DNA of 34,870 nucleotides from a virus, in the IMG/VR virus record IMGVR_UViG_3300042914_003884, positions 1 to 34,870 of that record, one strand, 5' to 3'. Made by a program: the position numbers and the translations under genes. Below the pieces are notes generated by a model. The model was not told the origin of the DNA and did not search any database. It was given only the letters and a program-made list of their open reading frames with translations. Below, piece by piece: positions 13,645 to 20,990 of this stretch; position 1 is the stretch's first letter, and the number at the start of each line of letters is the position of its first letter.

Positions 13645-15347
13645 ACCTCTTATCCCGTCTCAAACGCACCGCCTTCTCTTGGATCGGAGCCACGCCGACC
13701 GCCGAGCGCAAACTAACGCCCTCGCAAAACTCCAACCACCCAGAGACATCAACAAACCAACGCTCCCGAGTTCAACTCATCTGGGAAGCCCGAGACCTCC
13801 AAAGGAACCACCCACTCGTCGCCGGAATCCTCAAGCGTCTCAGCCTGTACACCGTCGGAACCATCCGGTTTCAAGCCCGCACCTCCGACCCCGCTTTCAA
13901 CGCCGCAGCCGAAGCCTATTTCCAAAAGTGGAGCCGAAACGCCGACATCGCCGGACGGTTCGACTTCGTCCACCTCGTCCAACTGGCATTCATTTCGTTC
14001 CTCCGCGACGGCGACGCCGTCATCGTTCACAGCATCACCACCGACGGACTAAAGGTTCAGTTAGTCGAGGCCGACCGCGTTGGGAACCCGTACGCCTCTA
14101 TCGTCGCCGAAAACGAAATCGGCGGGATTTGCTTCGACGACCTCGGACGGCCCGAAACCTTCCGCATCTATCGGCGCACGATGGGAGCCGCGTATACAGA
14201 CCCACAAGAGATTCCCGCCGCACGTTGTCTGCATCTATTCGACCCCGAACGGCATGACTCCTACCGTGGAATTTCAGCCCTAGCACCCGTCATCGCCACC
14301 TGTCGCGACATCGTCGACATTCTGGAAGGGGAAAAAGCCGCCGTGAAATGGGCAGCAGGACAATCCGGCCTTATCAAAACCCAATCCGGCAACGGGCAGG
14401 GATGGGACGAAACCACCGCAACCGGCGAACGCATCGAACGAATCAAGCCAGGCACCATCCACTATTTGAAACCCGGTGAAGAGGTGCAGAGTTTCCGCAA
14501 CGAACGCCCCTCCGTGACATTCACCGGTTTTCTCGAAACCCTCCAACGCCACATCTCCGACGCTCTCGGACTGCCCTATGGGTTTTTCGTCGACTCGTCA
14601 AAGCTAGGAGGCGTCACCGCAAGGCTCGATTCCCAGCAAGCCGCCCGTGTTTGTCGCCGCTACCAAGACCTCCTCACCCGTCAGATTCTCGACCCGATCG
14701 CGCAAGCCGTCGTCGCCCTCGGAATCGCCGAGGGACAGATTCCGGAAAACCCAAACTGGAACGCCCACCGCTGGCAGTTTCCGCCGTGGCCGTCCGCCGA
14801 CATCGGACGCGAAACAAAAGCCGCACTTGAAGAAATCGCAGCCGGTGGCGGGACTTGGTCGGAATACTACGCAGAGAAGGGAGAAGACTGGGAAGAAGCA
14901 TTCAGCCAATCCGCAATCGAGACCGCCCGCCGGAAGGCGATTTTCTCGGAAGCAGGAGTGGCCGACCCCGTCCTCGCCGCAGCCGCGATGAAACCCGGAG
15001 CCGGAGCACCTCCGCCCGCCGCCTTCCAAGCAAAGCCGGAATCGTTCGAACCTCCCAAAGGCGTCCAAGAGGCCGCGGCCAGAGCACTCCGGAACCGAGA
15101 GCAGCAACCTCCAAGCAAACGCGGCATGACTCCGGTTGGAATCGCCCGTGCTCGCGACCTCGCCAACGGTCGCCGCGTTTCCGTTGAGACGCTAAAACGG
15201 ATGAAGGCCTATTTCGACCGGCACGAAGTCGACAAGAAGGGCAGCACTTGGGACGCGTACGGCAAAGGCCGACAAGCTTGGGATGGATGGGGCGGGGACG
15301 CCGGACGCACTTGGGCAAACCGCGTTCTCGCCAGCCTCGAAAAATGA
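13641..15347 (+). CDS. Portal protein (lambda family) with extra C-terminal domain
   Basis: The product is 568 aa. Residues 1-465 follow the lambda-type portal pattern: ARDLQRNHPLVAGILKRL, FLRDGDAVIVHSI, VEADRV, LHLFDPERHDSYRGISAL, then LGLPYGFFVDSSKLGGVTAR and WPSADIGRETKAALEEIAAG. It forms the dodecameric entry ring. The last about 100 residues (KGVQEAAARALRNRE, PVGIARARDLANGRRVS, YFDRHEVDKKG, AWDGWGGDAGRTWANR) are a separate conserved phage domain that is more often seen in other head or DNA-handling proteins. ATG 13641 overlaps the previous stop. Confidence 0.85.
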   Translation: MNLLSRLKRTAFSWIGATPTAERKLTPSQNSNHPETSTNQRSRVQLIWEARDLQRNHPLVAGILKRLSLYTVGTIRFQARTSDPAFNAAAEAYFQKWSRNADIAGRFDFVHLVQLAFISFLRDGDAVIVHSITTDGLKVQLVEADRVGNPYASIVAENEIGGICFDDLGRPETFRIYRRTMGAAYTDPQEIPAARCLHLFDPERHDSYRGISALAPVIATCRDIVDILEGEKAAVKWAAGQSGLIKTQSGNGQGWDETTATGERIERIKPGTIHYLKPGEEVQSFRNERPSVTFTGFLETLQRHISDALGLPYGFFVDSSKLGGVTARLDSQQAARVCRRYQDLLTRQILDPIAQAVVALGIAEGQIPENPNWNAHRWQFPPWPSADIGRETKAALEEIAAGGGTWSEYYAEKGEDWEEAFSQSAIETARRKAIFSEAGVADPVLAAAAMKPGAGAPPPAAFQAKPESFEPPKGVQEAAARALRNREQQPPSKRGMTPVGIARARDLANGRRVSVETLKRMKAYFDRHEVDKKGSTWDAYGKGRQAWDGWGGDAGRTWANRVLASLEK

Positions 15348-15682
15348 GCTTTTCCCTCCGCCAACTTCCGGACGGCCAATGGGTAAAACTCGCCCGCCGC
15401 CTCACGTTCTCGCTCGATTTCGACCGCACCTTCACCGCAGCCCCCCAACTGTGGCGGGACTTTATCGCCAACGCCCACGCCGCCGGACACCGCGTCGTCT
15501 TGATCACGCGCCGACCGGACACCAACGCCGACCGCGACGAGGTGACCAAACGCACCGCAACCGCCAATCTCGACCGCCTCATTTTCGCCGGACAAACTCA
15601 AAAAGAGGACGCGGCCCGCGCAGCCGGTGAAACCATCGACATCTGGATTGACGACCACCCCGTCGGAATCCCCGCCGCTTAA
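15344..15682 (+). CDS. Miniature HAD-like phosphatase
   Basis: This 112 aa protein keeps the core HAD motifs: SLDFDRTFT with Asp25, Asp27 and Thr29 (motif I), VVLITRR with Thr55 (motif II), a possible motif III Lys87 in TQKED, and IWIDDHP with Asp103 and Asp104 (motif IV). It lacks a cap domain, so it may act on a protein or nucleotide phosphate. Its first residues, LRQLPDGQWVKLARR, resemble the N-terminus of the next small protein. It sits in the head operon, overlapping the portal stop, which is unusual for a metabolic enzyme. Confidence 0.65.
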   Translation: MSFSLRQLPDGQWVKLARRLTFSLDFDRTFTAAPQLWRDFIANAHAAGHRVVLITRRPDTNADRDEVTKRTATANLDRLIFAGQTQKEDAARAAGETIDIWIDDHPVGIPAA

Positions 15683-15686
15683 TCCC

Positions 15687-15848
15687 ATGCCCTACGCCGT
15701 CAAACAACTTCCGAGCGGTGAGTGGGTGAAAGTGAAACGCACCGCCGCCGACACCATCGTTTCTCGTCACAAAACCAAAGCGGACGCAATCGCCGCCATC
15801 CGCGCCTACTACGCCAACAAACGCAGCCTCGAAAACCGCTCAAAATGA
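15687..15848 (+). CDS. Small basic protein with DUF2188-like outline
   Basis: The 53 aa protein (AVKQLPSGEWVKVKRTAADT, then HKTKADAIAAIRAYYANKRS) consists of a beta-hairpin-like start and a basic helix, reminiscent of DUF2188-like phage proteins. Its QLPSGEWVKVKR segment parallels QLPDGQWVKLAR at the start of the upstream HAD-like protein, so a short domain has been duplicated or fused. Function unknown. The stop overlaps the protease start by four bases. Confidence 0.55.
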   Translation: MPYAVKQLPSGEWVKVKRTAADTIVSRHKTKADAIAAIRAYYANKRSLENRSK

Positions 15849-16729
15849 ACACGACATTCTCAGCCCTCGCACCCGAAACCGTCGGCGAAAAAATCATCCA
15901 CGGAGTTTCGGTGATCACGACCGGCCCCGCAAAAGGCCACGGACTAATGGTCGACGCCGAGACCCTCGCCCAGGTTGTCCAATGCTCCAAGGCCCGCGCC
16001 GTAAAGGTCAAAATGCTCCACAACTCCGACCTCAGCCAAGTGATCGGAACGCTCAAGAACTTCCGCATCGACGGAGAAAAGGTGCTGGCCGACCTTCACC
16101 TTCTAGCCTCCGCCCCCGCCCGTGATTTTGTCCTCGAAATCGCCCGAACAATGCCGACCGCATTCGGCCTTTCAATCAGCTTCGAAGGTGCGCCAGACGG
16201 GAACCTCGCCCGATGCTCACGTTTACTCTCCGTTGACCTCGTCGACGAACCCGCCGCAAACCCCGACGGGTTGTTCGAAGAAAAACCGATAGACGCACCT
16301 CTGGCAGATGTTACAACCAACTCAGAACCACCTATGACCGACAACCCCGAAAAAATGGAAGCCCCAACGCCAGAAGACCGCATCGCGGCTCTTGAAGCGG
16401 CCATCGGGGAAATCAAATCGATGCTCGCCTCACTAGTGTCCGAGGAGAAGACAGAAACCGAAATGGCAGCAAAACCGGAACCCGCAGCGGAGCCGGAGCA
16501 AAAGGCCGGAGAAGCCTTCGAAGCCATCGAGTCCAAAATCCTCGGAACGGTCGAAACGCGGTTCGAAGCCCTCGCCACCCTCATCAAATCGATGGGCGCA
16601 CCCGTCGCACATGGCGCAGCCGGTGACGCAACCAAGCCTTCCTCCTCACCAATCAACTTTGCAGAACTCCGCAAATCCGACGCCGCGATGCGGTCACACC
16701 TCATCGAGCGCGGAATCCTCAAACACTAA
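15845..16729 (+). CDS. Prohead protease fused to scaffold
   Basis: The product is 294 aa. Residues 1-145 look like a capsid maturation protease: VKVKMLHNSDLSQVIGTLKN with a possible catalytic His in MLHNSD, then ADLHLLASAP, TAFGLSISFEG with the nucleophile Ser in GLSIS, and LSVDLVDEPAANPDGLF. From about residue 160 the chain is a Glu/Ala-rich coiled coil with two KPEPAAEPEQ-type linkers and a final helix NFAELRKSDAAMRSHLIERG that could bind capsid protein. Protease joined to scaffold directly upstream of the decoration and major capsid genes mirrors the lambda C / Nu3 arrangement. Confidence 0.75.
   Translation: MNTTFSALAPETVGEKIIHGVSVITTGPAKGHGLMVDAETLAQVVQCSKARAVKVKMLHNSDLSQVIGTLKNFRIDGEKVLADLHLLASAPARDFVLEIARTMPTAFGLSISFEGAPDGNLARCSRLLSVDLVDEPAANPDGLFEEKPIDAPLADVTTNSEPPMTDNPEKMEAPTPEDRIAALEAAIGEIKSMLASLVSEEKTETEMAAKPEPAAEPEQKAGEAFEAIESKILGTVETRFEALATLIKSMGAPVAHGAAGDATKPSSSPINFAELRKSDAAMRSHLIERGILKH
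16334..16729 (+). CDS. Possible nested scaffold (internal start in protease gene)
   Basis: ATG 16334, in frame with the protease gene, follows CACCT, similar to the short A/C-rich leaders before confirmed starts in this genome. Starting here would give a 131 aa coiled-coil protein (MTDNPEKMEAPTPEDRIAAL onward) with no protease domain. This is the same logic as lambda Nu3, made from an internal start in gene C. The evidence is positional only. Confidence 0.4.
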   Translation: MTDNPEKMEAPTPEDRIAALEAAIGEIKSMLASLVSEEKTETEMAAKPEPAAEPEQKAGEAFEAIESKILGTVETRFEALATLIKSMGAPVAHGAAGDATKPSSSPINFAELRKSDAAMRSHLIERGILKH

Positions 16730-16744
16730 ACCCAAAAAACAAAA

Positions 16745-17116
16745 ATGGCTCAAAACGACTCTGGCTTCAAGGCGTTCACAGTTGGCGCAACGGCGATTCC
16801 CGCCGGTTCACGCGTTCAACTTTCGAGCGGCGTGTTGGTGGCAGCAGCCGCACCTAACGGTTCAGCAATCGGCGTCGCCCTCACGGACGGCCCCATCGGC
16901 GGAACGCTCACAATCAAACTCAACAACGCCGCAGGGACGCACGATATGCTCGCCTCCGGCGCAATCAGCGCAGGATCACCCGTGTTTCCAGCGGCCTCCG
17001 GCAAAGTCGCATCCGCGACGACCGGCGGAAACCTCGCAATCGGAATCGCACTCGAAGACACGACCGGCGACGGCCAGAGAATCGAAGTCGCGCTCCAACC
17101 GCAAGCCCACTCCTAA
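16745..17116 (+). CDS. Head decoration protein (DUF2190 / gpD-like)
   Basis: The 123 aa protein has the typical small beta-rich, Ala/Gly-rich pattern: FKAFTVGATAIPAGSRVQLS, AIGVALTDGPIGG, ASGAISAGSPVFPAASGKVA, AIGIALEDTTGDGQRIEVAL. This is the DUF2190-type decoration protein that caps capsid vertices. It lies between the protease/scaffold and the major capsid gene, the usual place. It has no Shine-Dalgarno sequence; the leader is an A-rich stretch. Confidence 0.75.
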   Translation: MAQNDSGFKAFTVGATAIPAGSRVQLSSGVLVAAAAPNGSAIGVALTDGPIGGTLTIKLNNAAGTHDMLASGAISAGSPVFPAASGKVASATTGGNLAIGIALEDTTGDGQRIEVALQPQAHS

Positions 17117-17130
17117 CCACTCCTTAAACC

Positions 17131-18075
17131 ATGTACGCAAACTCAACGGCAATCCTCCGCGCAGACATTCAAGAGGCGGTCATTCAAGCGGGTGGCGCAG
17201 ATGCTGGCCTAATCGGTGGCCTCGTCATGCCCCCTCTAGAAGTCTCCGGCAAATCCGGCCAGTACCTCAAAATCGAAACCGCAGCCGGAAACCTAATGAA
17301 GGTTGATGGCGACGCGGCCAAGCGGGCGCAGGATGGGAGCTATTCCCGCATCAACCGCAGTTGGACGGCAGACACCTACCTCACGGAAGACCGTGGCTTA
17401 GAGGAGTTGGTCGACGACTCCCAACAGGCAGACCTCGCCCGCTTCCTCGATGTTGAAGCAACCATCGCAAAGCTTTTGCTCCGCAACATCAAATTGGCGC
17501 ACGAAAGCCGCGTGGCTTCCGCGATTTTTAACACCGGAACATTCAACGCGACCGCAGCCGGAACCGCATGGACGGATGCCGGAGCCGATCCGGTTTCGGA
17601 CATCCTTAACGCCATCGCCCGACTCCTCAAAAAGGGAGTTTCGGCAAACACGTTGGTCATCAACCAAGATGTTTACAATCTGCTCCGCAAAAACGCGAAG
17701 GTTCAGAGCTTCATTTTTGGCTCCGTCGGAACTGGCGACCTTCGCAACGTGGATTCGACGCTAATCGGCGCAAACCTCGGAATCGAAAAGGTTCTGGTTG
17801 CGTCCGCAGCCTACGACGCATCCAAGCGCGGAGCCGCATCGCCCTCGGGCACGTTCGTCTGGGCGTCCAACCGCGCATGGGTTGGTAACACCGCATCCGG
17901 CAACTTCCAAGCAGGGGGCGCGGGGCGCACGTTGACGTGGAAGGACGATTCACCGGATCTGTTCACGGTGGAAACCTACCGCGACGAATCCCGCCGCTCC
18001 GGCGTTGTTCGCGTTCGCCAGTCGACCGCCGAGAAAATCATCGACTCGACCGCGGGCGAAGTCATCACTTGGTAA
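17131..18075 (+). CDS. Major capsid protein
   Basis: The 314 aa protein matches HK97-fold capsid subunits of the phage major-capsid type: GLIGGLVMPPLEVSGKSGQY, TAAGNLMK, ELVDDSQQADLARFLDVEAT, LLRNIKLAHESRVASAIFNT, VINQDVYNLLRKNAKVQSFI, FVWASNRAWVGN and FTVETYRDESRRSGVVRVRQ. No scaffold-like N-terminal delta domain is present, consistent with a separate scaffold upstream. The terminator just after its stop would let this abundant transcript end here, so it is probably the most strongly expressed gene. Confidence 0.9.
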   Translation: MYANSTAILRADIQEAVIQAGGADAGLIGGLVMPPLEVSGKSGQYLKIETAAGNLMKVDGDAAKRAQDGSYSRINRSWTADTYLTEDRGLEELVDDSQQADLARFLDVEATIAKLLLRNIKLAHESRVASAIFNTGTFNATAAGTAWTDAGADPVSDILNAIARLLKKGVSANTLVINQDVYNLLRKNAKVQSFIFGSVGTGDLRNVDSTLIGANLGIEKVLVASAAYDASKRGAASPSGTFVWASNRAWVGNTASGNFQAGGAGRTLTWKDDSPDLFTVETYRDESRRSGVVRVRQSTAEKIIDSTAGEVITW

Positions 18076-18091
18076 TCTGACCACCCTTAGA

Positions 18092-18123
18092 GGGGGGACG
18101 GGACACCCCGTCTCCCCTTTTTT
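18092..18123 (+). terminator. Intrinsic terminator after major capsid gene
   Basis: GGGGGGACGGG (18092-18102) pairs with CCCGTCTCCCC (18107-18117), with one G-T pair, around a four-base loop, and TTTTTT (18118-18123) follows directly. It lies 17 bases after the capsid stop and immediately before the next gene, so it would lower expression of the connector and tail genes relative to capsid. Confidence 0.9.
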
Positions 18124-18126
18124 CTT

Positions 18127-18348
18127 ATGGTTCCGCCTACCTCACAAGTCCAACGCTACACGGGGATGGAGACGCCTGGTGGCCTCGCCGTTTTAGCCAA
18201 AAGCCATTTCCAGCATGGGCCGAAGGCAACCAACCCGCCGCCGGTGACCGCCGCCCCATTGACCCCACCAGGAGCGGGAATCTACGACGCATCCGGCAAA
18301 CTTCCGCAGATTAAAGGCGCCGGCCTTGAGTTTCTCGCCTACGCATGA
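18127..18348 (+). CDS. Hypothetical protein after capsid (FI-position)
   Basis: The 73 aa protein has a proline-rich middle (PPPVTAAPLTPPGAG) and the ending GAGLEFLAYA. I recognise no family. It occupies the position of lambda FI, a packaging accessory, but the sequences do not visibly match. The start codon is four bases after the terminator T-run, with no ribosome-binding site, so it depends on readthrough or an unseen promoter. Its stop overlaps the next gene (ATGA). Confidence 0.5.
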   Translation: MVPPTSQVQRYTGMETPGGLAVLAKSHFQHGPKATNPPPVTAAPLTPPGAGIYDASGKLPQIKGAGLEFLAYA

Positions 18349-18668
18349 ACCCCCTTTTCCAAGCCTCACTCTCTCGCAGTTTCGCGCACTCCGTTTCGGT
18401 GTTCGGCGCCGACGTCCTTCTCAACGGCGAAACCGTACAGGCAATCGTTTCGGAACCGGAATTCTCTTCTATGCCAGAGGAAGGGGGCACGAACATCGGC
18501 GGAGACCTCACAATCCGCATTTCTCGCACGACTTTTGACGAGTTCGGCAAAGCCGGTGACCCAAGAAAAAACCTCTTCACGGTCAATGGGCAAAAATACC
18601 GCCCGACGATGCTCCGCGACACGCCCGAAAGCCCCATCCTCATTTTTGAAACGAGGCAAGACCAATGA
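18345..18668 (+). CDS. Head-tail attachment protein, FII-like by position
   Basis: The 107 aa protein is beta-rich (SVSVFGADVLLNGETVQAIV, DLTIRISRTTFDEFG, FTVNGQKYRPTMLRDTPESP) with the outline of lambda FII-type connector proteins (117 aa), which join the neck to the tail terminator. The position just after capsid and the size support this. Direct sequence similarity is modest. Confidence 0.55.
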   Translation: MNPLFQASLSRSFAHSVSVFGADVLLNGETVQAIVSEPEFSSMPEEGGTNIGGDLTIRISRTTFDEFGKAGDPRKNLFTVNGQKYRPTMLRDTPESPILIFETRQDQ

Positions 18669-19096
18669 GCACGTTTCTCTATGACCTCGAAGCCGGAATC
18701 GTTAACGCGATTCTCTCCGACCCAGACGTCGCCGGAATCACGGTGACGACCTCTCAGACGGACGAGGTGAAGGAGACCCTCTCCGCATTCGTGGCCGTCG
18801 AACACTCCCGCGAACTCGTCGCCGGATCACGCGTCTTCATTCTCGACGGAACGCTCGCCCTCCGCATCAATCGCTCGCAATACTCCGCCGAGGAGGCAGC
18901 AGCCGCCGTGCAGAACATCACCGCCGCACTTCTCAACGCGCCGAGCGGAGAGGAGGGGTTCGAAGCGTTCTCAAACGGGAGCGCAAAATGCATCGGTTTT
19001 GTGATGGGGGCGCAAAACACAAACTTCAAGGACGAGGTAGAAGTTCACGTTTTTTCGTTTAAGATTTGGGCATACCAACTTCAAGAAACCAACTAA
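18665..19096 (+). CDS. Tail terminator-like protein (gpU position)
   Basis: The 143 aa protein has an alternating helix-strand pattern (YDLEAGIVNAILSDPDVAGI, AFVAVEHSRELVAGSRVF, then AVQNITAALLNAPSG). The size and location, between a connector protein and the tail-tube genes, fit the tail terminator that caps the tube. The family is inferred from synteny. Start ATG 18665 overlaps the previous stop. Confidence 0.5.
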   Translation: MSTFLYDLEAGIVNAILSDPDVAGITVTTSQTDEVKETLSAFVAVEHSRELVAGSRVFILDGTLALRINRSQYSAEEAAAAVQNITAALLNAPSGEEGFEAFSNGSAKCIGFVMGAQNTNFKDEVEVHVFSFKIWAYQLQETN

Positions 19097-19103
19097 AACC
19101 ACA

Positions 19104-19430
19104 ATGGCAACCATACACAAGGGGGGATTGAGCTACGGCGCACTTGGCACAACCAAGACGCAGTCCGGAATGCTCGTTACCCAATACAACGCTAAAAAAT
19201 CAAGCGCACAGAAGGAAATCACCGGCCCGAACGGCGAAATCCAGTCGCTTGCACTTTACAACATGAAGACCGAGGTGACCATCGATGGCTACATTTCCGG
19301 AGCGTTTTCCGGCACGATTGGCTCGACCGCAGACACCTCGACCTTCATCGATTCAGTCAACCGCGCCTTCTCAGCCGAGGACGTCGCCAAACTGACCGTC
19401 TCGAAAACCTTCTACGCCGGATTGACCTAA
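19104..19430 (+). CDS. Tail-tube-like protein, paralog 1
   Basis: This 108 aa beta-rich protein is related to the next gene: SSAQKEITGPNGEIQSLALY then MKTEVTIDGY, against SSKKEIADGAGQFGAVVYYA then KDEVNFETY in the neighbour. The position between the terminator-like gene and the chaperones is that of the major tail protein. At 108 aa it would be an unusually small tube subunit, so the tube may be built from one or both paralogs. An alternative is that one is a tail-tube cap or connector adaptor. Confidence 0.55.
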   Translation: MATIHKGGLSYGALGTTKTQSGMLVTQYNAKKSSAQKEITGPNGEIQSLALYNMKTEVTIDGYISGAFSGTIGSTADTSTFIDSVNRAFSAEDVAKLTVSKTFYAGLT

Positions 19431-19443
19431 CCACTCGCACACT

Positions 19444-19785
19444 ATGGCCGCAATTATCAAAGGGGAAGACGTCGAATTCGGAACTGGCAACGGTTCGCCG
19501 ACCCTCATCACCTCCGCAAGCGTCAACAAAACGTCGTCAAAAAAAGAAATCGCCGACGGAGCCGGACAGTTCGGAGCCGTTGTCTACTACGCCATCAAGG
19601 ACGAAGTGAATTTCGAAACGTACCAAGCGACAAGCCCCAACGTCGGAGACACCGCCGTTCTCCCAGGTCTCATCTCCGGATTCGTCGGGGGGAGCGTTTT
19701 CGTGACATCCTCGGAAGCCATTGAATCCTCCGAAGACTTGGTCAAATCCAACGTCCAAGCCGTCAGTTACGAAGCCATCGACTAA
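19444..19785 (+). CDS. Tail-tube-like protein, paralog 2
   Basis: The 113 aa protein is homologous to the preceding gene across its middle (KKEIADGAGQF, YAIKDEVNFETYQA) but has its own loop PNVGDTAVLPGLISGFVGGS. Two short tandem paralogs where one major tail protein is expected suggests duplication of a tube or tube-cap gene. The gene is followed by a 79-base spacer containing a small hairpin (GTGGC 19815-19819 with GCCAC 19828-19832), which may affect downstream expression. Confidence 0.55.
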   Translation: MAAIIKGEDVEFGTGNGSPTLITSASVNKTSSKKEIADGAGQFGAVVYYAIKDEVNFETYQATSPNVGDTAVLPGLISGFVGGSVFVTSSEAIESSEDLVKSNVQAVSYEAID

Positions 19786-19864
19786 CACTCAACAGCCCCG
19801 AGGAGTTGCCGGAAGTGGCGGGCCAAAGCCACGTCTCCTAAATCAAAACCGGCTCTTACCTTGT

Positions 19865-20380
19865 ATGATTGAATCTTTTTACACCACGGGAAACCAACGC
19901 CTCGCGGTGGCTCTCGCCACAATCGGAATCGAACCGCACCGGAACCCCGTCACCGTCGAACGCTCGACACTTCCAAACGGCGAACAAACCACCCGCACCG
20001 CATTCCATTTCGAGGTAGCAGGAACGTGGACAGGTTTCGGCGGACAACCGCAAATCGCCATTCGCGCCGACCAGATCGCATCCGCCTACTTCACGCTGGG
20101 ACGCCGGAAAAATCCGGACAACCTCGACTTCCGCATCCTCGCCGAGCTTCAAATCATTCACGCCTGTCTGGAGGTGCGCGACGAAATCAACCGCGTCCGC
20201 AAAGCCGCCAACCCCGAACAATCCTACATTGGCGTCGCAATCTGCGAAAACGCAACCACCTTGGCAGGGTACACCCACGCAACACAGGAGCTAACGCGCC
20301 AAAAACTGCGCCGAGGCATCCTCTACGCGCCGACCGAGCAGTTGCCCGACGCCATCAAGATTTTCAAACAGTTCTCCTAA
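19865..20380 (+). CDS. Hypothetical tail-region protein
   Basis: The 171 aa protein starts at ATG 19865; upstream in-frame codons from 19721 lie inside the previous gene. Its first half is beta-rich (VTVERSTLPNGEQTTRTAFH, FEVAGTWTGFGG), its second half helical (DFRILAELQIIHACLEVRDE). I do not recognise it. It sits between the tube-like genes and the chaperone pair, so it is probably a structural or assembly protein. Confidence 0.55.
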   Translation: MIESFYTTGNQRLAVALATIGIEPHRNPVTVERSTLPNGEQTTRTAFHFEVAGTWTGFGGQPQIAIRADQIASAYFTLGRRKNPDNLDFRILAELQIIHACLEVRDEINRVRKAANPEQSYIGVAICENATTLAGYTHATQELTRQKLRRGILYAPTEQLPDAIKIFKQFS

Positions 20381-20403
20381 AACCTAACCCGATAACCTAG
20401 CCA

Positions 20404-20805
20404 ATGCTCAACGACATCCAACACCTCATCACCGCCGCCGCCAACACCGGCGAATCCATCGCGGGAGTCAACTGCCGACCCCTCACGCTCCAGACGTTCG
20501 CGCTCCTCGAGCTAACCGACAACCAGATTCTGACCGCAACAGAGACCAAGATGGCCGACGTTCTCGGCTTCATCTATTTGCACTCCGCGCCGGAGAAGGA
20601 AATCGCCGAAGCCGTTTCCGCCTACGTTGCAGGGAACAAATCCCGCATCCTCCAAGAAGCACTCAAGCTTCCCTCAATCCCATTGTCCGACATCGGCAAC
20701 ATCGCCCAATCCATTCGCGAAATGATTGAGCGAGCAATGCAGTCTCAAGTCGAAATCGAGGACTCCGACGCAAAAAGCCTGGGGGAGTCGCAGGGGCGGG
20801 AGTGA
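20404..20805 (+). CDS. Tail assembly chaperone, gpG-like
   Basis: The 133 aa, mainly helical protein is followed in the -1 frame by a 62-codon ORF, directly before a basic protein and the tape measure. This is the arrangement of lambda G and GT, whose fusion chaperones the tape measure during tail assembly. The C-terminus is acidic then Gly-rich (VEIEDSDAKSLGESQGRE), typical of the frameshift region. The role is inferred from synteny and gene architecture. Confidence 0.65.
   Translation: MLNDIQHLITAAANTGESIAGVNCRPLTLQTFALLELTDNQILTATETKMADVLGFIYLHSAPEKEIAEAVSAYVAGNKSRILQEALKLPSIPLSDIGNIAQSIREMIERAMQSQVEIEDSDAKSLGESQGRE
20772..20805 (+). promoter_or_regulatory. Possible -1 ribosomal frameshift region
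   Basis: Near the end of the gpG-like gene there is an A5 run (20772-20776) and a G5 run (20781-20785). The -1 frame is open from at least 20763 straight through GTG 20802 into the next ORF, so a slip here would yield a G-GT type fusion. Neither run is a perfect X-XXY-YYZ heptamer; a peptidyl-site slip on GGG is the best fit. Reinitiation at GTGA (20802-20805) is the alternative. Confidence 0.45.
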
Positions 20806-20990
20806 TCGCCCGTTTCCTTCACTTTTTCGCGGAAAGGTACGGTTGGCGACCTGCTGAGATTCTCGCCCTCAGTTTTCACGATGCAAACCAACTCATGCGA
20901 GCAGCCCTCGAATCCGATGGCATTCGACTCCGGCCTCCGCGTGGATTAACCTCGCACTATGGCCCGCCCGAAGATTTCCTTTTCTCTTGA
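20802..20990 (+). CDS. Tail assembly chaperone extension, GT-like
   Basis: The 62 codons from GTG 20802 encode IARFLHFFAERYGWRPAEIL and NQLMRAALESDGIRLRPPRG. The helix pattern ERYGW.P.EIL.L is like the C-terminal part of gpGT-type or HK97 gp14-type chaperones that bind the tape measure. It overlaps the upstream stop (GTGA) and the next gene by 32 bases. It is either expressed as a -1 frameshift fusion or by reinitiation. Confidence 0.6.
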   Translation: MIARFLHFFAERYGWRPAEILALSFHDANQLMRAALESDGIRLRPPRGLTSHYGPPEDFLFS

